Source: Marinobacter salexigens (lineage in GTDB: Bacteria > Pseudomonadota > Gammaproteobacteria > Pseudomonadales > Oleiphilaceae). Taken from it: 64,000 nt of DNA. The translations under genes and the position numbers were made by a program. The notes beneath the pieces were generated by a model, which saw only the letters and a list, made by a program, of their open reading frames with translations, did not search any database and was not told where the DNA came from. The first letter of the stretch is position 1; each line of letters begins with the position of its first letter. Shown piece by piece: positions 44,458-53,501 of the stretch. The stretch is taken from contig NZ_NIHC01000008.1 in the NCBI RefSeq assembly GCF_002806945.1, positions 84,470-148,469 of the forward strand, in the 5' to 3' direction.

Positions 44458-46683
44458 TCAGTAAACATCTTCCAGGTAGCGGCCGTCATTTCTCAATTCA
44501 TCTACATCCAGGTTTAACGGCTTGAGAATGGAATCAAACACCTGGCGTACACCGGCGGCCATATCCCGGCCTCCACACACCAATATCTGTGCACCCGTCT
44601 CAATCCTTTGTCGCAGCGCAGTTTCATCGGCAATGATGGCGTCCTGAACGTAGGTTTTGTCTGCCGATCGTGAAAAGGCGGTGTTCAGTTCGGTCAGCCG
44701 GTGGTCATTCAGATAACCGCCTAGTTCCGGTTGGTAGAGAAAATCCGATGTCGGATTACGCCCGCCCCAGTAGAGGTACATGGGGTTGCGCTCCGTGTTT
44801 TTCCGGATAAAGCCTGCAAGTGGTCCGATTCCTGCGCCAGCGCCAATGAGAATAATGGGCGTGGTGCCCGCCGCCGGTCGAAAGCCCGGATTCTGCTGGA
44901 TGAATCCGCTGATCCGTTCTCCCGGTTTGAGGCTGTGCAGATACTCGGAACAGAGGCCATTCGTCTGTTTACGAACACAGATTTCCAGTTGATCGTCCGA
45001 GGCCGAGGACGCCAACGAATAAAACCGGGGTGCCTCATCTCCGGGGGGCGCCACCCCAAACAGATCGCCAGCCTCGAAGTCCGGCAGGTGCTGCCGGTTT
45101 TGAAACAACAGTTTCTGCCAGAGTTTTCTGTCATTTTGTGTCGGCTTGAAGCGCAATATGCTGGTAGGTGCGTTGACTGCAACGCCGTAATCCACACGCT
45201 CAACAAGCTCGAACTCTGACATCACTTCAGGCGCGGGATTGTGGCTCAGTGCCAGCGGAATGCCCATGCGTTCACTGATAGCCTCGCCCCATTCCCGAAA
45301 CTGCATGGCGGAACCGCGGTCAATTCGGGCAAGGGGATGCATTTGCTTAAGGCCTTTGTTGCTGAGAGCTAAATCCACGTCCTGCGCATACTGGCAGAAC
45401 TTCGGGAACTGTTGATCGCCAAACCCGAGAACCACAAACTCCAACCCGTCATCCGCCTGAAAGCATTCAAGGCGAGCCATAAACTGATTAGCGGGAGAGG
45501 GCGCGTCACCATCACCATAGGTTGATGTCAGAATGAAAAGCGCATTGGCTTTCGGATAATGCTCAGCCAGATCATTCATGGGCGCGCAGTGTACTTTCTT
45601 TCCTGCCAGATTGAGCTTGTTCTGAAGATCCATGGCAAAGCCCCAGGTGGTGTTGCCTTCTGAGCCCACCAGAATGACGGTGTCAGCGGCTTCGATGCTC
45701 GCATTTTCACCCAGGCTTATGGCTGATGATCGCCGTTGCCACCAGATCTGCAGGCCGGTAAATGACAGTACCGGCACGGTCAGCGCGGCTATCCCGAGAA
45801 TCAGGCCTAACCACCACAAGCCTTCACCCGTATGCAGGCGAACCATCCAGTGATGGAACTGGCTGCCGGGAGAGCGTGGCTGGTACTGCAGCAGTTCTCC
45901 TGTAGCCTGATCCACGAACCCGGAACCCTGGGTGGTGCTCAGGGAATAGACGTCCGTGGGGTCATCCGGGTAGGGGAATACCAGTTCCCGTAGTTCGTTG
46001 ACATCCACGTTTTTCAGCGCGCTCAAAGAGCCTCCCGGTGCTGGTGTACCACCTGAAACTTCTGCAGGAAAAGAGGGCTCTGTATTGGCACCCTCCGGTA
46101 ACAGACCAAACCTGACAGCCGACATATAGCTGCCAGTCAGTGCTGACAGTAACAAACCAATCACGGCGAATCGTGCCAGTTCTGCGTGAATCCGGGGGCC
46201 ACCGGAGCCTGGAATGGGCCGAAAAATCGCATTCCAGCCCCCCAGGCGTCGCGCCAGCAGAAAAGCTCCGGACAGGCAGATCAATACCATCAGTGCCGCC
46301 AACACCCCGGCCAGTATTCGCCCGGCAACATCAAGAAGAAACGATCGATGCAGGTTCTTTACCCAGCGCAAGAATGCCGATGGCTGGTAGGGTGCAATAG
46401 CTTCTCCGGTAAGAGGGTTAACCAGGTCGGCACCAGACTTGCCATCATGGCTGTAATAAACGACGACTTCGCCCGAGAGAGAACGTGCGATCTGTTCGGT
46501 GCCGGGATAATTCACCACCACGCGCTCGGCCAGATCGGCCACGCTGAGTTCGCCAGCGGTCGGGACAACAGCGCTCGAGCGCTCAAGTGCCGGCACTGCG
46601 GACAATACAACTCCGGAGGTCGCCAGCACTACCAGCAGTAATGCAGCGACCAACCCGGGTAAACCATGGAGCTTGCGTAACAT
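44458..46683 (-). CDS. PepSY-domain membrane flavoreductase (flavodoxin + FNR fusion)
   Basis: A 741-residue fusion. The N-terminal half (about 1-330) is a PepSY-associated membrane domain with about four helices and periplasmic PepSY-like loops. A flavodoxin domain follows (about 340-480; FMN loop GSEGNTT and STYGDGDAP). Then comes a ferredoxin-NADP+ reductase/sulfite-reductase-like module (about 500-741; FAD motif RFYSLASSA, NADPH motifs IGAGAGIGPL and CGGRDMAAGV). It should take electrons from NADPH through FAD and FMN to the membrane part, and perhaps to a periplasmic acceptor. It is the last gene of an operon with DUF2271 and PepSY proteins. Confidence 0.82.
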   Translation of the reverse strand: MLRKLHGLPGLVAALLLVVLATSGVVLSAVPALERSSAVVPTAGELSVADLAERVVVNYPGTEQIARSLSGEVVVYYSHDGKSGADLVNPLTGEAIAPYQPSAFLRWVKNLHRSFLLDVAGRILAGVLAALMVLICLSGAFLLARRLGGWNAIFRPIPGSGGPRIHAELARFAVIGLLLSALTGSYMSAVRFGLLPEGANTEPSFPAEVSGGTPAPGGSLSALKNVDVNELRELVFPYPDDPTDVYSLSTTQGSGFVDQATGELLQYQPRSPGSQFHHWMVRLHTGEGLWWLGLILGIAALTVPVLSFTGLQIWWQRRSSAISLGENASIEAADTVILVGSEGNTTWGFAMDLQNKLNLAGKKVHCAPMNDLAEHYPKANALFILTSTYGDGDAPSPANQFMARLECFQADDGLEFVVLGFGDQQFPKFCQYAQDVDLALSNKGLKQMHPLARIDRGSAMQFREWGEAISERMGIPLALSHNPAPEVMSEFELVERVDYGVAVNAPTSILRFKPTQNDRKLWQKLLFQNRQHLPDFEAGDLFGVAPPGDEAPRFYSLASSASDDQLEICVRKQTNGLCSEYLHSLKPGERISGFIQQNPGFRPAAGTTPIILIGAGAGIGPLAGFIRKNTERNPMYLYWGGRNPTSDFLYQPELGGYLNDHRLTELNTAFSRSADKTYVQDAIIADETALRQRIETGAQILVCGGRDMAAGVRQVFDSILKPLNLDVDELRNDGRYLEDVY

Positions 46684-46701
46684 TAACGTGTCTCCCGTCG
46701 T

Positions 46702-47175
46702 TTACTTGAGGTCATAGACAAAGGACTGAACATAGCCGCGGCCGGATACCGTTTTCCCGGAGCCCTCTGTGGTCAGAGGCACAACCACATCCGAACGGTT
46801 GTCACGCATGTCTTCAACGGCAGTATCAACACGAACCTGATAACCGGAGTCAATCAAAGCGTCTTCAAGTTCCAGAGTCACTTTCAGGGCGCGGCCGCTG
46901 GTCACACTGGCGCCGGTCAGGCCGTCGTATTCAGCCTGGTTCAGGCCACTGCCCCGTGCCCAGTCCCGCAGGTGCTTGTAATATTTGCTTTTCTCACCTG
47001 AAATCCAGAGAGTTCCCTGGTACTGTCCATTGGTATCCGTAAGGTAGAGCGCCAGGTAAGCCCCGTCACCGCCATAATTTTTCAGTTGCGTGGTAAAGGT
47101 GGCTTCCCGGGCCTGTGCATAAGCTGGCACTGCCATTACGGTCGCAAGCCCCAGAGCAAACAGAATCTTTTTCAT
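46702..47175 (-). CDS. DUF2271 domain-containing exported protein
   Basis: A 157-residue protein with signal peptide (about 1-20, AYA-Q) and a beta-rich DUF2271 domain including YLALYLTDTNGQYQGTLW and LTGASVTSGRAL. The family is often encoded with PepSY and iron-uptake genes, but its role is unknown. It lies 18 bp from the flavoreductase gene and 17 bp from the small PepSY gene in the same operon. Confidence 0.8.
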   Translation of the reverse strand: MKKILFALGLATVMAVPAYAQAREATFTTQLKNYGGDGAYLALYLTDTNGQYQGTLWISGEKSKYYKHLRDWARGSGLNQAEYDGLTGASVTSGRALKVTLELEDALIDSGYQVRVDTAVEDMRDNRSDVVVPLTTEGSGKTVSGRGYVQSFVYDLK

Positions 47176-47192
47176 GATGTAATCTCCTTTAA

Positions 47193-47576
47193 TTACTCAA
47201 CCGTTACGCTGGGGCGACCTTTAACAATGCCCTTGCGTGGAACCCGGTCTTCATTGGTCGGTTCGCTGTAACGCATGGACTTGTCACGATGGTCGTCATC
47301 GTCATCGTCGTCCTCCCGCTCTATTTCCATCAGCTCAAAGGTTGCCGGAGAGTACTCTGCTTCCACGCGGTAGCCATCCGGGTCCCTTCCTTTGACCTCG
47401 TAACAACCGTCATCCACCTTGATGCGGAACACCGTCCATCCTTGGGCTTCCAGTTGCTTTCGCAGGTTTTCCCGGGGCTGCCATTGGGCAACCGGGTCAT
47501 CGCAGTCATCATCAGCCAGGGCGTTACCGCTCACGAGCAGTAACGAAAGGCTGATAACAATGGGTTTGAGTTTCAT
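47193..47576 (-). CDS. Small exported PepSY-domain protein
   Basis: A 127-residue protein with signal peptide (about 1-21, NALA-D) and one PepSY domain (about 30-95) with LEAQGWTVFRIKVDDGCYEV and GYRVEAEYSPATFE. The C-terminal tail is acidic (EREDDDDDDD) and then basic, which might bind metal cations. It is the promoter-proximal gene of the operon; a TCAGG-N6-TCAGG site lies 46 bp upstream. Confidence 0.8.
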   Translation of the reverse strand: MKLKPIVISLSLLLVSGNALADDDCDDPVAQWQPRENLRKQLEAQGWTVFRIKVDDGCYEVKGRDPDGYRVEAEYSPATFELMEIEREDDDDDDDHRDKSMRYSEPTNEDRVPRKGIVKGRPSVTVE

Positions 47577-47621
47577 AGCATGTCTCCCGTTGGGTCGGTT
47601 TAATCAACCCTACGGCTTTTT

Positions 47622-47638
47622 CCTGACAACGGCCTGAA
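47622..47638 (-). promoter_or_regulatory. Response-regulator site A (TCAGG direct repeat) facing the PepSY operon
   Basis: Read leftwards: TTCAGG, then TCAGG 11 bp later, in TTCAGGCCGTTGTCAGG. A -10-like TAGGGT follows about 9 bp downstream. The same repeat occurs at two other promoters around this two-component operon. Confidence 0.6.
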
Positions 47639-47676
47639 TGGGCGACCTCAGAACGAGATTGCGTTTGGCTGAACGG

Positions 47677-47693
47677 TTCAGGCTGCTGTCAGG
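47677..47693 (+). promoter_or_regulatory. Response-regulator site B (TCAGG direct repeat) facing the regulator operon
   Basis: TTCAGGCTGCTGTCAGG holds two TCAGG half-sites with an 11-bp period and is nearly identical to site A. A -10-like TAGTAT (47703-47708) begins about 10 bp later, the usual position for OmpR-family activators. It precedes the regulator start by 46 bp, suggesting autoregulation. Confidence 0.65.
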
Positions 47694-47739
47694 TGAAGGC
47701 TGTAGTATCTTCGGATCATGATCAGGCAAAAGGTGAACC

Positions 47740-48405
47740 ATGCGGGTACTGTTGGTCGAAGATACAACCGGGCTGGGTGAGGCCGTGCGGGATCAGATCA
47801 GTGAGGATGGCCATGCCGTGGACTGGGTGCAGAGCCTCAGGTTTGCGAATACCAGCGTGAAAACCACCACATACAACCTGATTTTGCTCGATTTGATGCT
47901 GCCGGATGGCCACGGCTTCGATTTTCTTAAAAACCTGCGTGCAACCGGTGATGCGACCCCGGTCATCATTCTGACCGCCAGGGACCAGGTTTCAGACAGG
48001 ATTGCAGGGCTGAATGCCGGTGCCGACGATTATCTGGTGAAGCCTTTTGATCTGTCAGAGCTGTCTGCCCGTGTGGCAGCAGTGGCACGACGCTATCGCG
48101 GCAATCCGAACCCTCTGGTGCATATCGGCGATCTTGAAGTGGATCTTGGTGATCACCGCATCAGCCGCAACGGCGAGCCAGTGGAGCTCACCGCCCGGGA
48201 GTGGGCGCTCTTTGAAGGGTTTTTGCAGCGCCCGGGAATACTGCTGTCGCGTTCACAGCTTGAAGACCGGTTATACGAATTCGGTGCCGAAATCGAGAGT
48301 AATACGATTGAGGTATATATCAGCCGTTTACGTAAAAAACTGGGGCGCGATGCCATAGTGACGGTCCGGGGAATGGGGTACCGGTTAAACGCTTATGACT
48401 ACTAA
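47740..48405 (+). CDS. OmpR-family response regulator
   Basis: A 221-residue regulator with receiver (acidic VEDT, Asp51 in LLDLMLPDG, Lys101 in DDYLVKPFDL) and winged-helix output (about 125-218; SNTIEVYISRLRKKL). It is of the QseB/TctD type. It overlaps the kinase gene by 11 bp. Three TCAGG repeats at its own and two flanking promoters are its probable binding sites, placing the PepSY operon and the ferric-reductase-like gene under its control. Confidence 0.88.
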   Translation: MRVLLVEDTTGLGEAVRDQISEDGHAVDWVQSLRFANTSVKTTTYNLILLDLMLPDGHGFDFLKNLRATGDATPVIILTARDQVSDRIAGLNAGADDYLVKPFDLSELSARVAAVARRYRGNPNPLVHIGDLEVDLGDHRISRNGEPVELTAREWALFEGFLQRPGILLSRSQLEDRLYEFGAEIESNTIEVYISRLRKKLGRDAIVTVRGMGYRLNAYDY

Positions 48406-49732
48406 AACCAGTTTGCAGAAAACCCTTGGTACCTGGCTTACCCTCGGCGTGACCTTGCTCTGGCTGTTGGGCGTTATTGCTTCCGGGGTCATTGCCCGGC
48501 ATGAAATGAATGAGGTTTTCGACAGCGCCCTGGAGGAGACTGCGCAGCGAATCTTGCCACTGGCTGTGACCGATATTCTGAATCGGGAAAATGAAACAGG
48601 CAATCAGCGGGCACTGGCCCTGAGAGAGCATGACGAGTACCTAACCTATCTGGTTCGTGACGCATCGGGCAAACTCCTGCTGCAGTCCCACGACGCAGAT
48701 CCCCGAATTTTCGGTGCCAAACCCCAACAAGGGTTCTCTGAAACGTCAACGCACCGGATATACGGGGAGGGCGCCATCAGCGATACCCTGTACATTGAGG
48801 TTGCCGAACCCTTGGCCCACCGCAACGAAGCCATACTGGATACCAGCCTCGCATTGCTCACTCCATTAATACTTCTGATTCCCATCAGCCTGATCGGGGT
48901 GTGGTGGGTGATAAAACGGTCACTTCGTCAGGTGGTTTTGCTGCAGCAATCGATAGAAACCCGTGGTGGTAGTGATCTTTCTCCGGTAGTGGTAGATCGC
49001 CTGCCAAAAGAGTTTGAACCTACCATGGTTTCAGTCAACCGCTTATTGGAACGTTTGCGCAGGGCGCTTGAAGCCGAGCGAAGCTTTACCGCTAACAGTG
49101 CCCATGAATTGCGAACGCCACTGGCAACGGCGTTGGCCAAGCTTCAGCGGTTAAAAACCGAAACCCGGGATGCCGGAGTTAAAGCACGAGCTGGCGAAAT
49201 CGAACAGTCTCTTCGCACCCTGTCCAGACTGTCGGAGAAGCTGCTGGAACTGGCAAAGGCTGAGGGTGGTAGCGCGCTGTCTGAAAACTACAACGACCTT
49301 GTACCCATACTGAAAATAATCGCCAGCGATTATGAGCGTAATGCCCCCGGGCGCCTCAGGCTGAATTTACCTGAAGATAGCGTGATGTCATTACTCGATC
49401 CTGATGCCTTTGCCATCCTGCTAAGAAACCTGATAGAGAATGCACTCAGGCACGGCGCAGCCGACAAGGCAGTAAATATCAGCCTGACAGGTGAGGGCAC
49501 TTTACGAGTCGCTAATGCAGGTGAGGTTGTACCGCCAGAGAAGCTCGCATTGTTGCGCAACCGGTTTGTGCGTTCCGATTCGAAAACACTGGGCTCCGGT
49601 ATCGGGCTTGCAATCGTGGACGCCATTGCCAGCGGCGCGGGTACTGCCCTGAATCTCCAATCACCAGCCTCAGGCCAAAGCGACGGTTTTGAAGCAGAAG
49701 TGAATATTGTCGTGCAACACTCAGGCGTTTAA
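48395..49732 (+). CDS. Sensor histidine kinase, partner of the preceding regulator
   Basis: A 445-residue inner-membrane kinase: helix 1 (about 12-32), periplasmic region (about 35-150), helix 2 (about 155-175), HisKA with NSAHELRTPLATALAKL, HATPase_c with N box RNLIENALRH and G2 box GSGIGLAIV. The G1 box is less clear (VANAGEVVPPEK), as in some QseC-like kinases. The stimulus is unknown; the proposed regulon suggests a redox or metal signal. Confidence 0.85.
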   Translation: MTTKTSLQKTLGTWLTLGVTLLWLLGVIASGVIARHEMNEVFDSALEETAQRILPLAVTDILNRENETGNQRALALREHDEYLTYLVRDASGKLLLQSHDADPRIFGAKPQQGFSETSTHRIYGEGAISDTLYIEVAEPLAHRNEAILDTSLALLTPLILLIPISLIGVWWVIKRSLRQVVLLQQSIETRGGSDLSPVVVDRLPKEFEPTMVSVNRLLERLRRALEAERSFTANSAHELRTPLATALAKLQRLKTETRDAGVKARAGEIEQSLRTLSRLSEKLLELAKAEGGSALSENYNDLVPILKIIASDYERNAPGRLRLNLPEDSVMSLLDPDAFAILLRNLIENALRHGAADKAVNISLTGEGTLRVANAGEVVPPEKLALLRNRFVRSDSKTLGSGIGLAIVDAIASGAGTALNLQSPASGQSDGFEAEVNIVVQHSGV

Positions 49733-49745
49733 GGCTGGTGTCAGG
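49729..49745 (+). promoter_or_regulatory. Response-regulator site C (TAAGG/TCAGG direct repeat) before the ferric-reductase-like gene
   Basis: TTAAGGCTGGTGTCAGG matches sites A and B with one changed base in the first half-site (TAAGG for TCAGG), the same 11-bp period and the same TGTCAGG core. A -10-like CAGAAT (49755-49760) begins 9 bp later. It overlaps the kinase stop codon. Confidence 0.6.
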
Positions 49746-49788
49746 TTAACCCTGCAGAATTCAAACAAACCCAAGCCGGAGTTTGTTT

Positions 49789-51075
49789 GTGCCTAACCTA
49801 CGTACCAGTGTCACCCTTTTTCTGCTTTTGGCGACTCAGATCAGCTTCTGGACCCCGGGGCTGAGCTATGAAAACTTCCTCACACTCAGTGGCTATCTTG
49901 CCATCAACTTCATGTCCATCACCATGCTGCTGGCAACCCGGCCGGCATGGCTGGAATCGCCGTTGGGTGGATTGGACAGCACGTATCAGTTGCATAAATG
50001 GACGGGCATTCTTGCCGTCGTTTTTGCGCTGTCACACTGGCTGATTGAAATGGCGGATGACGCCCTCGAAGCGATGTTTGGATCAAACCGCAGTTTGAAG
50101 GAAGCGGACTTTTCCGGCCTGCTGGACAGCCTGCAGGATGGCGCAGAAGACCTCGGCGAGCCCGGCCTGTATGTGCTGGCGTTTCTGGTTGTTATCACTC
50201 TCCTGCGGTGGGTGCCTTATGGTTACTGGCGCCACCTGCATCGGGTGATGCCAGTGATTTATCTGGTACTGGCCGCCCACGCACTGTTGCTGGCCCCGCT
50301 GACATGGTGGCAACAACCCACCGGTTGGCTGATGGCGCTGTTGATAGCAGGTGGTGCCGTCGCAAGCCTGCAATCGCTGACCGGGCAAATCGGCAGGAGT
50401 CGTCGCTATAAGGGGTTGGTTCAGGCCGTCAGGCAGACATCAGCTAACATCACGGAAGTCGTCTGTGAGATGGGCAAGCGGTGGCCTGGCCATCAAGCCG
50501 GACAATTTGCTCTGGTGACCTTCGACCGGATGGAAGGGGCACATCCTTTCAGCCTGTCCAGCGCTGATAATGACAGTGGGCAGCTCAGTTTCCATATCAA
50601 GGCGCTGGGGGACTACACCCGCAAGATCCCGCGGAAGCTACGGAGTGGCCAGGCAGTTACGCTCGAAGGGCCTTATGGTCGCTTTGACCCCGACAGTGGC
50701 AGAAAAAATGCCCAGCAAATCTGGGTTGCTGGCGGCATCGGTATCACTCCGTTTCTGGCTGCTCTGGAAAAGCGCCTGATCAATACCGACCAAATATATC
50801 CAGCGGTCACACTGCATTACTGCACTGCCGAAGCCTTGGGTGATCCCATGCTGGCTCGCCTGCAACAACTGGTACAGCAACTTCCGGACATATCGCTGCA
50901 CATCTACGACAGCCTGCAGGGGCAGCGGTTGACCGCGACTCAACTGCAAATCCATGATCGTAGAGTGGATATCTGGTTCTGCGGGCCGCAAGGCCTGGCA
51001 AAAGCCCTGCGAAGCGGTCTGAAGCAGCAGTCAGTTTCATTACGGTTTCACCAGGAAAGTTTTAAGTTTCGCTGA
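49789..51075 (+). CDS. Ferric reductase-like transmembrane flavoprotein
   Basis: A 428-residue oxidoreductase. The N-terminal half has about six membrane helices with His residues suited to bind haem (LHKWTGILAVVFALSHW and HLHRVMPVIYLVLAAHALL). The C-terminal half is an FNR-type FAD/NAD(P)H reductase (HPFSLSSADND, AGGIGITPFLAAL, FCGPQGLAKAL). It probably moves electrons from NAD(P)H across the inner membrane to ferric iron or another acceptor. The GTG at 49789 is chosen because CGGAG is 7 bases upstream; a TTG at 49783 is too close to it. Confidence 0.85.
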   Translation: MPNLRTSVTLFLLLATQISFWTPGLSYENFLTLSGYLAINFMSITMLLATRPAWLESPLGGLDSTYQLHKWTGILAVVFALSHWLIEMADDALEAMFGSNRSLKEADFSGLLDSLQDGAEDLGEPGLYVLAFLVVITLLRWVPYGYWRHLHRVMPVIYLVLAAHALLLAPLTWWQQPTGWLMALLIAGGAVASLQSLTGQIGRSRRYKGLVQAVRQTSANITEVVCEMGKRWPGHQAGQFALVTFDRMEGAHPFSLSSADNDSGQLSFHIKALGDYTRKIPRKLRSGQAVTLEGPYGRFDPDSGRKNAQQIWVAGGIGITPFLAALEKRLINTDQIYPAVTLHYCTAEALGDPMLARLQQLVQQLPDISLHIYDSLQGQRLTATQLQIHDRRVDIWFCGPQGLAKALRSGLKQQSVSLRFHQESFKFR

Positions 51076-51193
51076 AACAGATTTCTTTTTCGGCCCCGGA
51101 TTAAGCAATCGGTGGCGGCCATGGATCTTGATGTGGCGAGGTGAAGCTTAAAAGATAATTATGTCCTTTTCGGCAAGATGATTGGGGGAGCGC

Positions 51194-51883
51194 ATGAGCC
51201 ATAGTGAAATCCATCGATCACATCGAGTAGGTTGGTTACGGGCGGCAGTACTGGGTGCAAACGATGGAATAGTGTCTACGGCAAGTCTGATTATTGGTGT
51301 GGCAGCCGCTAGCAGTGCCCATGAAGGCATTCTTCTGGCAGGACTTGCTGGGTTAGTAGCGGGCGCTATGTCTATGGCTGCTGGGGAGTATGTGTCCGTT
51401 AGCTCGCAGTCCGATACGGAAAAGGCAGATCTGGCTATTGAAAAAAGATCATTGGAGCAGGATTTCGAGTTTGAAAAAGAGGAACTCGCTTTAATATACG
51501 AAAGCAGAGGGCTTGAGTCGGCTCTCGCGAAGCAAGTCGCTGAGCAGTTAATGGCTCACGATGCTCTTGGTGCACACGCCAGGGATGAAATAGGCATCTC
51601 GGAAACGGTTAGCGCCCGGCCCGTCCAAGCGGCATTCTCATCGGCAGGTACCTTTACCATTGGTGCCGCACTTCCGTTGGCGGCGGCATGGGTTGTACCG
51701 GGTAGCCAGCTAATCTCTGTGGTTGCAGTATCCTCTCTGGTTTTTCTCGCGCTTCTGGGCGGGGTCGCGGCAAGGGCAGGTGGGGCCTCGATTACTATCG
51801 GCGCAATCAGAGTTACATTTTGGGGTGCACTCGCAATGGCAATCACGGCTGGCGTAGGGCGAATATTTGGCGTGGTTGCGTAA
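51194..51883 (+). CDS. VIT/CCC1-family metal transporter
   Basis: A 229-residue membrane protein of the VIT1/CCC1 family. It begins with WLRAAVLGANDGIVSTASLI, the family signature, then LAGLVAGAMSMAAGEYVSVSSQ, an acidic cytoplasmic metal-binding segment (about 75-130, rich in Glu) and three more helices. Members move Fe2+ or Mn2+ out of the cytoplasm. The ATG at 51194 follows GGGGGAG. It lies downstream of the ferric-reductase-like gene but with its own leader. Confidence 0.88.
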   Translation: MSHSEIHRSHRVGWLRAAVLGANDGIVSTASLIIGVAAASSAHEGILLAGLAGLVAGAMSMAAGEYVSVSSQSDTEKADLAIEKRSLEQDFEFEKEELALIYESRGLESALAKQVAEQLMAHDALGAHARDEIGISETVSARPVQAAFSSAGTFTIGAALPLAAAWVVPGSQLISVVAVSSLVFLALLGGVAARAGGASITIGAIRVTFWGALAMAITAGVGRIFGVVA

Positions 51884-52087
51884 TAGATTTTTGCTTGCCA
51901 CTTATAAATCAAGCCTGCTTTAACTTTTCGACTCATTATCAATCCGCAAGCCTGACTCAGGCGCGGATCATCTCACATTTTGACATTTTCCTGATAAAAC
52001 CTCCACAAAGCTGTGACACAGGGTGGGTCATCATACCCACTCAATGTCAGGTCGACTTTTTCAGTCGTCAATGTGGTGGTTATTTTC

Positions 52088-52477
52088 ATGAGCACACTCC
52101 TATCTCGCCAACTTCAGGGATTTGTAGCGGCCGGCGGCCTTGCTACGCTGTTCCACTGGCTTGTAATGGCAGCATTGATCGCCGCCGGGCTTGAACCAGT
52201 GCTGGCAACCGCTAGCGGAAGCGTGTCTGGCGCGGTGCTAAATTACGGCCTCCAGCGGCGCCTGGCGTTTCGCAATGCCGGCCCTCACAGGGTCACGCTG
52301 TGGCGCTATATCGGCTCCTGTCTTGGCGCCTGGTTCTGCAATCTCGTCTTTTTTTTCCTGCTCAACAACGTTCTGGCACTGCCCGTCACGCTGTCACAAT
52401 TCGTGACTACAGGGCTTGTCGCTGCACTGAATTACACCGTTTATCAGAGGTTGGTTTTCCATGAACAAACGCGTTGA
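52088..52477 (+). CDS. GtrA-family membrane protein
   Basis: A 129-residue protein with four membrane helices and the GtrA-family features AGGLATLFHWLVM and LNYGLQRRLAFR. GtrA proteins are thought to flip undecaprenyl-phosphate-linked sugars across the inner membrane for envelope glycosylation. The ATG at 52088 gives the normal length; the frame is open to 52013. It overlaps the glycosyltransferase gene by 17 bp and opens a five-gene operon. Confidence 0.82.
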   Translation: MSTLLSRQLQGFVAAGGLATLFHWLVMAALIAAGLEPVLATASGSVSGAVLNYGLQRRLAFRNAGPHRVTLWRYIGSCLGAWFCNLVFFFLLNNVLALPVTLSQFVTTGLVAALNYTVYQRLVFHEQTR

Positions 52478-53501
52478 ATTCCCCGTGGTACCTTTTGATG
52501 GCCCGTTTGACAAGCCGCTGTTATCACTGGTGGTGCCGCTGTACAACGAACGCCCGATGCTGCCTCTTTTCTTTGATCGGGTGCTACCGTTGCTTGCCAC
52601 CCTGGACGTGCACTGGGAGATCGTGCTGATTGATGACGGCAGTGATGATGGCAGTGCCCAATACATCCGCGGCGTTATTGACCGAATGCCCGGCATCCGG
52701 CTGATCAAACTGAGTCGTAATTTTGGCAAAGAGGCCGCAATGACCGCAGGACTGGAGCACGCCAAAGGCGATGCGGTGATCGTGTTGGATGCAGACCTGC
52801 AAGATCCACCTGAGCAAATTCCGGCCATGGTCGAGTGCTGGCAGTCGGGTGTTGACGTTGTCCTGATGCAGCGGCGCTCACGGGCTGGCGAAACCGCGTT
52901 CAAACGCTGGAGTGCGCATCTGTTTTACAGGTTGCTGAACCGAACCAGCCGAACCAATATTCCCGTCGATACTGGTGACTTTCGGTTGATGAGCCGCAAA
53001 GCCGTTAATGCGCTGTTGGTGCTGACAGAGCGCAACCGCTATATGAAAGGCTTGTTCGCCTGGATTGGTATGCCTACTCAGGTTATTCAGTACGATCGGA
53101 AACCCCGAGCAGCGGGTGAAACCAAATGGGATTACCCTGGGTTGGTGGGCCTGGCACTGGAAGGGCTGACTTCATTTTCCGTGTCGCCCTTGCGCTGGGC
53201 GACCCTGATCGGGTTGGTTGCCGCCAGCATGGGGGCGGTATTTGGCCTGTGGATAGTGATCAAGGCGCTCATGCTGGGCGATGCCACCAGCGGTTACCCC
53301 TCGCTGGTGGCCATCATCAGCTTTCTCGGCGGTATTCAGCTGATGAGTGTGGGCATTGTGGGTGAATACGTCGGCAAGACCTACATGGAATCAAAGCAAC
53401 GCCCGGTATATCTGACAGACGAAGTGATCGAAAATCTGACTGGCACACGCCAGCAAGTGCAGCTTAAACCAACGGGGGCGCGACATGTCAAAGCGGTTTA
53501 A
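52461..53501 (+). CDS. DPM1-like family 2 glycosyltransferase
   Basis: A 346-residue GT2 enzyme. The N-terminal GT-A domain (about 15-240) has SLVVPLYNERPMLPLFF, IDDGSDDGS and the metal-binding DADLQDPPEQ. Two C-terminal membrane helices (about 245-310) anchor it. Such enzymes load a sugar from a nucleotide donor onto undecaprenyl phosphate. With GtrA upstream and an ArnT-like transferase downstream it should make the lipid-linked sugar donor for envelope modification. Confidence 0.88.
   Translation: MNKRVEFPVVPFDGPFDKPLLSLVVPLYNERPMLPLFFDRVLPLLATLDVHWEIVLIDDGSDDGSAQYIRGVIDRMPGIRLIKLSRNFGKEAAMTAGLEHAKGDAVIVLDADLQDPPEQIPAMVECWQSGVDVVLMQRRSRAGETAFKRWSAHLFYRLLNRTSRTNIPVDTGDFRLMSRKAVNALLVLTERNRYMKGLFAWIGMPTQVIQYDRKPRAAGETKWDYPGLVGLALEGLTSFSVSPLRWATLIGLVAASMGAVFGLWIVIKALMLGDATSGYPSLVAIISFLGGIQLMSVGIVGEYVGKTYMESKQRPVYLTDEVIENLTGTRQQVQLKPTGARHVKAV

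Noticed and set aside
51140..51193. Possible Fur box before the VIT-type gene (GATAATTATG)
   Set aside because: Only one half of the 19-bp consensus is present; too weak to report as a site.
51951..52051. Small palindromes before gtrA (CCTGACTCAGG; GTGGGT-N6-ACCCAC) and a lone TCAGG
   Set aside because: No second TCAGG at the 11-bp period, and arms are too short to assign a function.
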